DNA of 64,000 nt from Tenrec ecaudatus (taxonomy: Eukaryota > Chordata > Mammalia > Afrosoricida > Tenrecidae): NCBI RefSeq assembly GCF_050624435.1, contig NC_134530.1:147104721-147168720 (forward strand), read 5' to 3'. A model generated the notes under the pieces. It did no database searches. It was not told the origin of the DNA and worked only from the letters and a program-made list of their open reading frames with translations. The position numbers and the translations under genes were made by a program. Position 1 is the stretch's first letter. Every line of letters starts with the position of its first letter. Positions 33,880-43,818 of the stretch are shown in pieces.

Positions 33880-34085
33880 AAATCTATATCTAATCCTCTC
33901 TCTCCACTTAATTGGTTTGATGACCTTATGCAAGTCCCTCCATCTCATTGAGCCTCAGAGCACTCATCTGTAAAATCGAATTGACATTCTCTACCCTATA
34001 AGAGAGTTGGGGATTAAAAATGGAATAATGTACACATATTGGCTGCTACCGGGAAAGTGCCTAACAAACATTAACTCCCTTTCTC
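33880..34085 (+). repeat. MIR
   Basis: TGATGACCTTATGCAAGTCC, CATTGAGCCTCAGAGCACTC, ATCTGTAAAATCGAATTGAC and AAAGTGCCTAACAAACATTA follow the MIR core and tail order. Confidence 0.75.
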
Positions 34086-34924
34086 TCTTACCAGGGATGG
34101 CTTCTGAATCTTCCATCCTGTCTACTTCTAATGTATATTCAAATGCTCCCTACTCATCCACATTTCTTCTCTCCTTTGTTAGGCGAATATGATAACCACT
34201 ACACTACAGAAACCTACCTCCTTTGTAACATTTCCACGGGTCCCTTAGCAGACTCTCTCTACTCCGATGAAACCTGTGCCCTGTATCCCATCACACTCAG
34301 ATCATCAGCTAGGCTCCTTCCTCACATACTCAATGTCCTTCTCCGTTCTGTTGGTGTTGAATCTGTGTTGATTCTTTCTTCCTTGGGACCACTCCCCATG
34401 GCTGCTCACAAAATACTGACCAGAAGGTGGAAGGGGGAGGAAAAAAGAGCTCCTTGGGCCTCCATGGAGGCAGTACTTTTCAGCCTTTTGGGTGTTGCTT
34501 CAGCTTGTACAATAAACTCTCTCCATGATCTCGGTGTTCAGCTGTCTCAAACACCTCACAAAAACTCCAGCAAGTAAAAAGGAGACCCTCTGCCTGCTTC
34601 ATCTCAATGAATCCTATTTCTGTGACTGAATGTGCCCTCTGATCTGGGGTGACCCTTCTTCCAGCATGTGTTGTCACCATCACTTTCTCAACCCAGTCTC
34701 CTTCACAAACACTGTGACCCAAGAGTCCTTCCCCTGTGCCAGAATGCCACCACATAAGCTTTGTTCTGTTTTTCTTAGATAATTTCAACTGGATCTTGGC
34801 CAGGGTCCAGACACAAACCAACTCCATTGCTCCCAGCCCAAGGTACAGATGGTTTCTCTTATTCCCTGCAATCACCATTTTATCAATTGATCAAATGAGG
34901 TGACATGTATACATCCAACAATGG
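34086..34924. other. Unassigned sequence, no gene seen
   Basis: Frames of 148 residues (plus, 34131-34577) and 132 residues (minus, 34480-34878) partly overlap on opposite strands and show no recognisable domain. I do not call an exon. Confidence 0.45.
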
Positions 34925-35060
34925 GGGAAATGTTCGTTCATTCTTTCATTTGGCAAATGTTTTTTGAAATGTCTGCATGCCAGACACCTTTATGAGCACT
35001 AAGAATACAGCCATGAGCAAAAGAGATGAAGACCCTGTGCCCATAAAAATTACTTTCTTG
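34925..35060 (-). repeat. L2-like 3' end
   Basis: GTTCATTCTTTCATTTGGCA, TGCATGCCAGACACCTTTAT and GCACTAAGAATACAGCCATG match the reverse complement of an old L2-type terminus and its flank. Confidence 0.5.
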
Positions 35061-35067
35061 CATGGTC

Positions 35068-35255
35068 TTAATTAAAATCAGTAGTTTAACCTTAGCCATA
35101 CATTAGAAATACCTGAGGAGTCTCAAAAATCCCAATACCTAAGCAGCATGTCAGACCAATTAAATATGAATTGCTAGGGATGGTACCTAAGCATCTGTAA
35201 GTTTTAAATATCTCCAGATAATTTCTACGTGAAGCTGAAAACATTTCCTCTGATG
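35068..35255 (+). mobile_element. MER5-like hAT element
   Basis: CAGTAGTTTAACCTTAGCC, CATTAGAAATACCTGAGGAG, AGACCAATTAAATATGAATT and CCTAAGCATCTGTAAGTTTT follow the MER5A/B (hAT-Charlie) sequence order. It is a non-autonomous DNA transposon with no coding capacity. Confidence 0.7.
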
Positions 35256-35416
35256 CCTCCAAGCATCAGTCATAAGACTTTAAAATAATCTGAGACTAAA
35301 TTTGTTGAGAGTAATATTTCATCTTAAGCTACATTGATAGAGGCAAAAGCTTTACAAGAAGAGAAGCCACTGCCTCTGTGCTCTGTTGTGACCAGGTCAT
35401 GCCTCAGTGATACCTT
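35256..35416. other. Unassigned short interval
   Basis: Nothing recognised between the MER5-like element and the target duplication of family A copy 9. Confidence 0.4.
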
Positions 35417-35429
35417 AAGAAGAAGGTGG

Positions 35430-36603
35430 ATGGTGCCCGGCTATCAAAAGATGTAATGTCTGGGGTCTTAAAGGATTGAAGATAAACAAGCGCCCATCTA
35501 GCTAAAAATCAAGAAAGCCCACATGGAAGAACACACCAGCCTGTCTGATCATGTAGTTCTGAAGGGATCAGTTATCAGGCATCAAAGGACAACAAATCAT
35601 GTCATTGTGTGCTCACCTCCTTGAGACGATCGCTGAAGACAAATGGGTGCATAAGCAAATGTGGTGAAGAAAGCTATCAAAAGATATAGTGTCTGGGGTC
35701 TTAAAGGCTTAAAGATAAACAAGCAGCCATCTAGCTCAGAAGCAACAAAGCCCACATGGAAGAAGCACACCAGCCTGTGCAATCACAAAGTGTCGAAGGG
35801 ATCAGATATCAGGCATCATCAGAACACAAAATCATACCACTGTGAATGAGACGGGGAGTGCGGAATGGATACCCAAAGCCCATTTGTAGGCCACTGGACA
35901 TCTCCTTACAGAAGGGTATCGGGGAGGAGACAAACCTGTCAGGGTGCCGCATAGCAATAATGAAACAAACAATTTTCCTCTAGTTCCTAAATGCTTCCTG
36001 CCCCCCCCCATTCATGATCCCAATTCTACCTTGCAAGTCTGGCTAGACCAGAGGATGTACACTGGAACAGATAGGAACTGGAAACACAGAAACACAGGGA
36101 ATCCAGGGCGGATGATCCCTTCCCAGTGGTGTGAGTGGTGATACTGGGAGGGTAGAGGGAGGGTGGGTTGGAAAGGGGAAACTGATTACAAGGATCTACA
36201 TGTGACCTCCTCCCTGGGGGATGGACAACAGAAGACATCAAACAGGGTAAGATATGACAAAATAATAATTTATAAATTATCAAGGTTTTGTGAGGGAGGG
36301 GGTAGCAGGGAGGGGGGGATGAGGAGCTGATGCCAGGGGCTTAAGTGGAGATCAAATGTTTTGAGAATGATGAGGGTAAAGAATGTACAAATGTGCTTTA
36401 CACAATTGATGTATGTATGGATTGTGATAAGAGTTGTATGAGCCCCTAATAAAACGATTAATAAAAAGACAGGAAAGAGCTTGGCACAATAGCAATATCA
36501 GAGTCAGTGAGGCTTATTCAAGGTGCAATTATTGCTAATTGAAAACTTTTCCCAATACCCTGCCGTGATGACTTGAAATAAAGTTGGCATTGGCAATTAA
36601 AAA
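35430..36603 (+). mobile_element. Family A retroposon, copy 9, with extra module and 3' transduction
   Basis: Begins in the module (GATGGTGCCCGGCTATC). After GTCATTGTGTGCTCACCTCC (about 35601) the module restarts with CGATCGCTGAAGACAAATGG, so there are two modules. The family 3' end (AGCCCCTAATAAAACGATT) falls at about 36467. The insertion continues 131 bp into unrelated sequence with its own AATAAA (36577-36582) and an A run ending at 36603. AAGAAGAAGGTGG brackets the whole unit exactly (35417-35429 and 36604-36616). The left edge reads CCTT/AAGAAG, a good LINE-1 endonuclease site. Confidence 0.88.
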
Positions 36604-36616
36604 AAGAAGAAGGTGG

Positions 36617-36921
36617 GCAAGTGAGACAGAGGGTAGCTATTGAGAGGATCAGAGAAAGTATCACCTGGGAAAGGAAGACTTTGGCTATAGGAGAAAGATT
36701 TCTCTGAACTCTGAAGAGGCTGATCTGTGGTCAAGAGCCAAGGTCCGTCCAGAAAGCAAGAAGACACCCTCAGGAAGGCAGATTTCAGTTACATGTCAGT
36801 AATAATTTTAGATCACAATTAATCCAAGATCAGATGAGCTGCTCTGAGGGACAGCAAAGCCCCCATCACTGGAAGCTGGTTAACCCTACCTGGCCCTGTA
36901 TGATGAAGGAAAATCAAGCAT
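36617..36921. other. Unassigned short interval
   Basis: About 300 bp between two family A insertions. No gene is recognised. Confidence 0.4.
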
Positions 36922-36937
36922 TACTGACCTGTATTTT

Positions 36938-37849
36938 TTTCCCTTTTTAAATCATTTTATTGGGGGTTTGTACAACTCTTATCACAATCCATACATTCAT
37001 CCATTGTGTCAAGCACATTTGTACATTTGTTGCCGTCATCATTCTCAAAACATTTGCTTTCTCCTTGAGCCCTTGGTATCAGCTCCTCATTTTTTCCCTC
37101 TCTTCCACCCAACTCCCTCAGGAAACCTTGATAATTAATAAAGTATTGTTATTTTTGTCATGTCTTACACTGTCCGATGTCTCCCTTCACCCACTCTTCT
37201 GTTGTCCATACCCCAGGGAGGGGGTTCTATGTAGATCCTTGTGATAAGTTTTCCCTTTCTACTCAACCTTCCCCTTCCTCTCCTGGCATCACTACTCTCA
37301 TTACTGGTCCTGAGGGGTTCATCTGTCCTGAATTCCCTGTGTTTCCATATCTTATCTGTACCAGTATACATCCTATAGTCTAGCCAGATTTGTAAGGTAG
37401 AATTGGGATCATGATAGTGGGGTGGGGGAGGAATCATTCAAGAACTAAAGGAAAGTTGTGTATTTCATCATTGCTATATTGCACCCTGACTGGCTTGTCT
37501 CCTCATGAGACCCTTCAATAAGGGGATGTCCAGTTGCCTACAGATGGGCTTTGGGTCTCCACTCCATATTGCCCCTCATTCACAATGATATGATTTTTGT
37601 TCTTTGATGCCTGATACCTGATCCCATCAACATATCATTATCACACAGGCTGGTGTGATTCTTCCATGTGGACATTTTTTGCTTCTCAGCTAGACATTTT
37701 TTGCTTCTCAGCTTGCTTGTTTATCTTCAGACCTTTAAGACCCCAGACACTATATCTTTTGATAGCCGGACACCATCAGCTTTCTTCACCACATTTGCTT
37801 AGACACCCACTTTGTCTTCATTGATCGTGTCTGGAAGGTGGGCCTCATG
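36938..37849 (-). mobile_element. Family A retroposon, copy 10, with 16-bp target duplication
   Basis: Left: T-rich tail complement and TTTAAATCATTTTATTGGGG. Then the body and one module, ending after GATCGTGTCTGGAAGGTGGG. TACTGACCTGTATTTT (36922-36937) and TACTGGCCTGTATTTT (37850-37865) flank it, with 15 of 16 positions equal. A short internal repeat, GACATTTTTTGCTTCTCAGCT, occurs twice near 37671 and 37695. Confidence 0.92.
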
Positions 37850-37865
37850 TACTGGCCTGTATTTT

Positions 37866-38129
37866 ATGCACTTTGGTGGGGATGAAGATTAGGTGGGTGG
37901 CCAGTCAACAGTAGTCAAATTTCCTAGACCACCCAATTGGACAGTAATATGAAAAATCTATCTAGGCATCTTTTTTCTCTTTTGACCTCTTCCTGTGCTA
38001 GCCAGGATATTGACTTGACATCCATTTGGCTCCCTTTCAACTCTTCAGTATTCAGGTTCTATAATAAGTATAGGTGCCAAAGACGTAATTCAGGCACGGA
38101 TCTTAAGAAATGGTACTGTAGGACACCTA
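37866..38129. other. Unassigned short interval
   Basis: About 260 bp with nothing recognised. The frame at 37937-38287 has no domain and runs into a MIR. Confidence 0.4.
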
Positions 38130-38312
38130 CGAGCATGGACCCTTTTGCTAGAAGGTCTGGGTTGCATGACTCTGCCTCTTACTATCTCTGTGACTTCTAC
38201 AAGGGACTTCATTTTCCTTCATCTAATAAAAGGGGTGAGCCAGCATTTGAGACAGAAGAACTAATCCTGTCCCTCACAAGAATGTAAAAATATACAAGAG
38301 CAGTAAATATAT
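38130..38312 (+). repeat. MIR (followed by a family A insertion)
   Basis: GGTCTGGGTTGCATGACTCT, CTCTTACTATCTCTGTGACT and CTTCATCTAATAAAAGGGG follow the MIR order. It is interrupted near its 3' side by family A copy 11. Confidence 0.65.
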
Positions 38313-38648
38313 GTTTTTTTCTTCTTTTTTTACATTTTATTAGGGGCTCATACAACTCTTATCACAATCCATACATATACATACATCAATTGTATAAAGC
38401 ACATCCATACATTCTTTGCCCTAATCACTCTCAAAGCATTTGCTCTCCACTTAAGCCCTCCACATCAGGTCCTCTTTTTTTCCCCCCTCCCTCCCCGCTC
38501 CCCCCTCCCTCATGAGCCCTTGATAATCCACAGATTGTTATTTTGTCATATCTTGCCCTATCTAGAGTCTCCCTTCCCCCCCTTCTCTGCCGTCCATCTC
38601 CCTGGGAGGAAGTCACATGTGGATCCTTGTAATCAGTTCCCCCTTTTT
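38313..38648 (-). mobile_element. Family A retroposon, copy 11 (5'-truncated)
   Basis: T-rich tract, then ACATTTTATTAGGGGCTCAT, CACATCCATACATTCTTTGC and the CTCATGAGCCCTTGATAATC block. It ends in CCTTGTAATCAGTTCCCCC. The 5' truncation leaves only the last third of the family. Confidence 0.88.
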
Positions 38649-38689
38649 ACAAACAAATGAAATTTCCATTATCTGAGTAATATCCTTTA

Positions 38690-38831
38690 ATTTTTTTTCA
38701 ATTTTCTGACCCCTGATCTATAAAATGAAGGAGATTAATGTGTTTGCATAGGGTCATTGTAGGGATTAAATTGGTTTATATGTATGAGGAGCTTAGAATA
38801 GTGTGTGGCATCAAGGGCATGTCAGCTCCAT
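38690..38831 (+). repeat. MIR-like 3' region
   Basis: TTTTCTGACCCCTGATCTAT, AAAATGAAGGAGATTAATGT, GTAGGGATTAAATTGG and GAATAGTGTGTGGCATCAAG resemble the MIR tail. It may be a second MIR or a continuation of the one at 38130. Confidence 0.5.
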
Positions 38832-39428
38832 TGGACTGTGTGCGTCATAACAAGCTGTGGAATCCATTGCAAAGAATGGGAATTCCATGACACTTACTGA
38901 TACTCACATGGAACATGTACACAGACCAAGAGGCAGTCATTCAAGCAGAACAAAGGTATACTTAAAATCAAGAGAGGTGTGCATCGGAGTTGTATCCTTT
39001 CATCATATTTATTCAATCTGTTTGCTAAGCAAATAATCCTCTAAATTGGCCTAGTTGAAGAAGAACATAGCATCAAGACTGAAGAAAAGCTCATTAACAA
39101 CCGTCAGTCTATAAAGGACATAATCTTGCTTGTTGAAAGGCAAGAGGACTTTAAGCACTTACTGATGAAGACTATAATGTTCAGTATGCATTATACCTCA
39201 GTCCAAAGAAAATAAATATCTTCACAACTGGATCAACAGACATCATCATGATAAGTGGAGAAAAGATTGACGTTGTCAAGAGTCTGTAATCAATGCCCAT
39301 GGAAGCAGGAGTCAAGACATCAAATGGTGTGTTACACTGAGTAACTCTGCTGGAAGAAACCTATTTAAAGTGCAACAGAGCAGAGAGGTCGCTTTGAGGA
39401 CGATATTGCACCTGACCCTTAGTCTTGA
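38832..39428 (+). mobile_element. RTE LINE, reverse-transcriptase region, first part of a split copy
   Basis: GCGTCATAACAAGCTGTGGA, AGACCAAGAGGCAGTCATTC, AGAGAGGTGTGCATCGGAGT and CAATCTGTTTGCTAAGCAAA are the nucleotide signatures of the RTE-clade reverse transcriptase domain. The frame is broken by several small indels and stops. It breaks off at about 39428 after GCACCTGACCC. The next part of the same RTE order, about 75 bp further on, resumes at 44858 in the same orientation. Confidence 0.8.
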
Positions 39429-41696
39429 TTTTTGGTTTGTTTTTAATTTTAATTGTTTTATTAGGGACTCTTATCACAATCAATACATACATCAATTGTG
39501 TAAAGTGCATCTGTACATTCTTTGCCCTCATCATTTTCAAAGCATTTGCTCTCCACTTAAGCCCTTGGCATCTGGTCCTCTTTTTTCCCCCTCCCTCCCC
39601 ATTCACCCCTTCTTCATGAACCCTTGATAATTTATAAATTATTATTTTGTCATATCTTGCCCTGTCCAACATCTCCCTTCACGCCTTTTCTGTTGTCCAT
39701 CCCCCAAGGAGGAGGTCACGTGTAGATCGTTGTAATCGGTTCCCTCTTTCCAACCCACTCTCCCTCTACCCTCTCAGTATCGCCACTCACACCCCTGGTC
39801 CTGAAGATATCATCCGCCCTGGATTCCCTGTGCCTCTAGCTCCTATCTACATAAGTATACATCCTCTGGTCTAGCCAGACTTGCAAGGTAGAATTCCGAT
39901 CATGATAGTGGGGGAGGGGTGGAGGAAGAAGCATTTAAAAGTAGAGGAAAGCTGTATTCTTCATCCGTGCTACGTCGCATCCTGACTGACTCATCTCTTC
40001 TCCTAGACCCCTCTGCAAGGGAATCTCCAGTGGCTGACAAATGGGCTTTGGGTCTCCACTCTGCACTCCCCCCTTCATTCACTATGGTAAGATTTTTTTG
40101 CTCTGATGATGAATTATACCTGATTCCTTCAACACCTCGAGATCGCACAGACTTGTGTGCTTCTTCCATCTGGGCTCTGATGCTTCTGAGCTAGATGGCC
40201 GCTTGTTTACCTTCAAGCCTTTAAGACCTCAGACGCTATACCTTTTGATAGCCGGGAACCATCAGCTTCCTTCTCCACATTTGCTTATGTTTGTCCTCAG
40301 CAATCATATCATGGAGGTGTGCACCCAATGATATGATGTTTTTGTTCTTTGATGCCTGATAACTGATCCCTTCAGCACCTCGTGATCACACAGGCTGGTG
40401 TGTTCTTCCATGTGGGCTTTGTTGCTTCTGAGCTAGACGGCTGCTTGTTTATCTTCAAGCCTTTAAGATCCCAGACACTATATATTTTGATAGCCAGGCA
40501 CCATCAGCTTTCTTCACCACATTTGCTTATTCACCTGCTTTGTCTTCAGTGGTTGTGACGGGAGGGTGAGCATCATAGAATGACAATCTAATAGAAGAAA
40601 GTATTCTTGCATTGAGGGAGTACTTGAGTGGAGGCCCAATGTCCTTCTGCCACCTTAATACTAAACCTATGAATATAGGCACATATATCTATTTCCCTAT
40701 CCTCATATATATATTTGCATATGTACATGTCTTTATCTAGACCTCTATAAATGCCCTTTGCCTCCCAGTTCTTTCCTCTATTTCCCTTTACTTTCCTCCT
40801 GTTCCACTATCATGCTAAGTCCCCACCTGGGTTTCAGCAATACCTCCTTGACACATTACTCTTGATCATGCCCTACCAAGCCTCCCACACCCACCTCACC
40901 ACCAATTTGGATCACTTGTTGTTCCCTTGTCCCTTGGTTTGTCAGCACCACCTCCCCACTCCCCACCTCCCCCCATCCCATTTCCCCCAAGAACTGTCAG
41001 TCCCATTGTTTTTCCTCCAGATTGTTCATCCAGCCTATCTTATTTAGACAGACCTGCGGAGATAATAACATGCATAAAAACAAGACAGAGCAAAACCAAG
41101 CAACAATATACAACAAAACAACAACAACAAACCACTGACAAAGAACAAAACAGAACACAAGAAAGAAAAGCTTATAGTTAGTTCAAGGATCATTTGTTGG
41201 CCTTTAGGAGTGTTTTCCCATCCAGTCTGTTGGGGCCCTAGACCCAAAGTCCACCTTCAGCTTTCCCTGGGGACCTTGCCGTTCCATTCCCTTGGTATTC
41301 CGCTACACTCCCCCAGTGCTTTGCCCCGGTGTGGTGGGATCAGGTCGGGCGAAATTCCCACACTGTGTCTCCGGTGCTGTCCCTCACAGGGCCATGGGTC
41401 AGTGAGGGACATCATGTCTCATAGTGGGGCTGGCCATGTGGTCCTCTCTGTGGAGTGGCTTCTCTAATTGGGGTCATCGTTCTCAAGGCCTGGCGGGCCA
41501 GGATGCACTCCACTCTCTCCCACTCCCTCTTCATCTGTTGCCGTGTGCTCCGACCAGTTATGGTCCTCTCCCGGAGCTGCAGATTCAATGCCGTCCCTTG
41601 AAATAAATTCTTCTGGGGGTGAGGGTCAGGCGTCCACCCAGTATTTGGTACCGGGGTCAACCCCTCAGACCTCTCCACTGGCTCCCCACAGTCTTG
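39429..41696 (-). mobile_element. Family A retroposon, copy 12 (2.27 kb, longest 5' extent)
   Basis: The 3' end is at left (TTTAATTGTTTTATTAGGGA). It has two modules: the first closes near 40320 (ATCATATCATGGAGGTGTGC) and the second near 40560. Then come CCTTTACTTTCCTCCTGTTC, an A-rich AACAAAACAACAACAACAAA block (about 41110), CAGTCTGTTGGGGCCCTAGA (about 41223) and GCTGCAGATTCAATGCCGTC (about 41575). At about 41696 it passes without a visible boundary into RTE endonuclease sequence in the same orientation. Confidence 0.85.
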
Positions 41697-42779
41697 GTAT
41701 TTTCTTTGCAGTCCATCTGGGAAAGTCCTTATGTATAGTCTCCTTTCGTGTTGTTGAAAAAAGTCAGGGTTTTGTTTTTTTTTTTTTGCAAATATTTGCA
41801 AAATTCTATCCTGTGATCTCCAGCTTCATTTCTATCACCAAGTCCATATTTTCCAACTACCGTTCCTTCCTCTTTGTTTCCAATTTCTGCATTTTAGTTG
41901 CCAATAATTATCAATGCATCTTGATTGCATGTTTAATCAATTTCCAACTGAAGTTGCTGGCTGAATTCTTCAATCTCTTCATCTCTAGCTTTTGTGATTG
42001 GTGCATAAATTTGAATAAAAGTTGTATTGATTGGATTTACTTAAAGGCAAATAGATAGAATCCTCTCATATATAGTGTGTACTTCATAATTGATTTTTGC
42101 AATGTCCTTTTTGACAACGAATGCCACGCCTTTCCTCTTGATTATTAGGCATGTCATTCCCAATATAGCAAATCATAGGATTTCCTGATTCAAATTGGCC
42201 AACACCAGTCCATTTCAGCTCACTTATTCCTAGGATATCGATCCTTATGCATTGCTTTTAATTTTTGACGACTTCCAATTTTTCTAGATTCATACTTCAC
42301 ACACTCCACGTTTCTACCATTAGCATATTTTTGCAGCTGTTTCTCCTTACCTCGAGTCATGCCCCATCAGCAAATAAAGATCGCAAAGTCTCCGCTCCCA
42401 CAAGCTTTAACCAACTCACGTCACCATGGTTGACTCCACTCCAAGAAATGATTTCCTCCTTAGTCACATTTCAAGTGCCCATTGACATGAGAGGCCCAAT
42501 CCTCCAGCACTATCTCAGACAGTGCTCTGCTTCCATGCATTAGACCATCAGTATCTGACAATGGTCCAAAGCTAGGCATAAAGTTGTCATCAGCTACTTT
42601 CTCTAGAAGTAGGCTGTCAAGTCCTTCTTCATCCATTGTCTGTTCATAGTCTGGAAGTTCTGCTGGAACCGATTTACTTTGGGTGACCCTGCTGGCATTT
42701 GAAATACCAGTGACATGACTTCCAGCATCACTGCAACCCACAAGCCACAACAGTATGATCAACTGACAGACGTGTATTA
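41697..42779 (-). mobile_element. RTE LINE 5' portion: endonuclease domain relic
   Basis: Read on the minus strand, this is the start of an RTE-clade ORF: the plus-strand blocks CCAGTCCATTTCAGCTCACT and CCTAGGATATCGATCC (about 42205-42243) encode the conserved endonuclease motif around residues SELKWTG. A 100-residue open stretch (42460-42762) covers the N-terminal part, and a 129-residue one (41412-41801) crosses into the family A segment. The relic is frame-broken between about 41800 and 42460. It ends at the point where a full RTE would enter the rest of the endonuclease and the reverse transcriptase; neither follows. Confidence 0.8.
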
Positions 42780-43095
42780 GGGGCCCTCATACATGACATA
42801 AGCATACTATCAAACATACCAAAAACAACACACAGCAGAAGGCAAAGCAGGTGACTGGAACCTCCTAAAAATAAGATACCTTATAGGAAAAGCAAGTAAA
42901 ATAAGGGGTTCAGGGGGAGGGAGATATAGTGAGGGGATATGTGTAAAAGGAAGATGATGTCAAGGAGTCCTTGTAGAAAAAGAATGATTGAAAATTGATA
43001 TGTTAGCAATTGCTCAATTCTATTTGGTGTGATTAAATATGGAATAATATGTTAAATGTATTAAATACCAACTAATAAAAAAGAAAATTTTAATT
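42780..43095 (+). mobile_element. Candidate LINE 3'-UTR-like fragment, family unassigned
   Basis: A purine-rich lead (AAGGGGTTCAGGGGGAGGGA) passes into TTGCTCAATTCTATTTGGTG and TACCAACTAATAAAAAAGAA, an AATAAA-type end with an A-rich tail. The next unit, family A copy 13, starts just after it. It looks like another A-tailed retroposon terminus, possibly an L1 3' UTR. Confidence 0.4.
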
Positions 43096-43102
43096 AAAAA
43101 AT

Positions 43103-43818
43103 TAGTATCAGGCATCATGAGAACAAAAATTTTTACCATAGTGAATGAGGTGGGGAGTGTGGAGTGGAGACCCAAAGCCCATTTGTAGGCCACTGGAGAT
43201 CCCCTGGCAGAGGGGTCTCGCGGAGGAGACGAACCAGTCAGGGTGTGATGTAGCAACAATGAAAAATACAACTTTCCTCTAGTTCCTAAATGCTTCCTCA
43301 TCCCCCCCCACCACCCACCCCCAACTATCATGATCCCAATCCTACCTTGCAAGTCTGGGTAGACCAAAGGATGTACACTGGTACAGATAGGAACTGGAAA
43401 CACAGGGAATCCAGGGCAGATGATCCCTTCAGGATCAGTGGTGTAAGAGGCGATACTGGGAGGGAAAAGGGAGGGTGGGTTGCAAAGGGGGAACCGATTA
43501 CAAGGATCTACATGTGACCTCCTCCCTTGGGGACAGACAACAGAAAAGTGGGCGAAGGGAGACATCATACAGGGCAACATATGACAAAATAATAATTTAT
43601 AAATTATCAAGGGTTCATAAGGGAGGGGGGAGCGGGGAGGGAGGGGAAAATGAGGACCTGATGCCAGGGGCTTAAGTGGAGAGCAAATGATTTGAGAATG
43701 ATGAAGGCAATGAATGTACAAATGTGCTTTACACAATTGATATATGTATGGATTGTGATAAGAGTTGTATGAGCCCCTAATAAAGCGATTTAAAAATTTT
43801 TTTAACATTAAAAAAAAA
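43103..43818 (+). mobile_element. Family A retroposon, copy 13
   Basis: Starts TAGTATCAGGCATCATGAG and runs through AGTGTGGAGTGGAGACCC, GTACACTGGTACAGATAGGA (about 43374), GATCTACATGTGACCTCCTC and AAATGATTTGAGAATGATGA. It ends AGCCCCTAATAAAGCGATTT with an A/T-rich tail. The antisense strand is open for 268 codons over nearly the whole copy (43020-43826). Confidence 0.88.

Noticed and set aside
38832-39428. Active reverse transcriptase gene
   Set aside because: The RTE reading frame is broken by indels and stops and the copy is split; no intact domain remains.
41412-41801. Functional fusion protein across the RTE/family A junction
   Set aside because: The frame is short, lacks the catalytic parts of an endonuclease, and the upstream endonuclease relic has stops between about 41800 and 42460.
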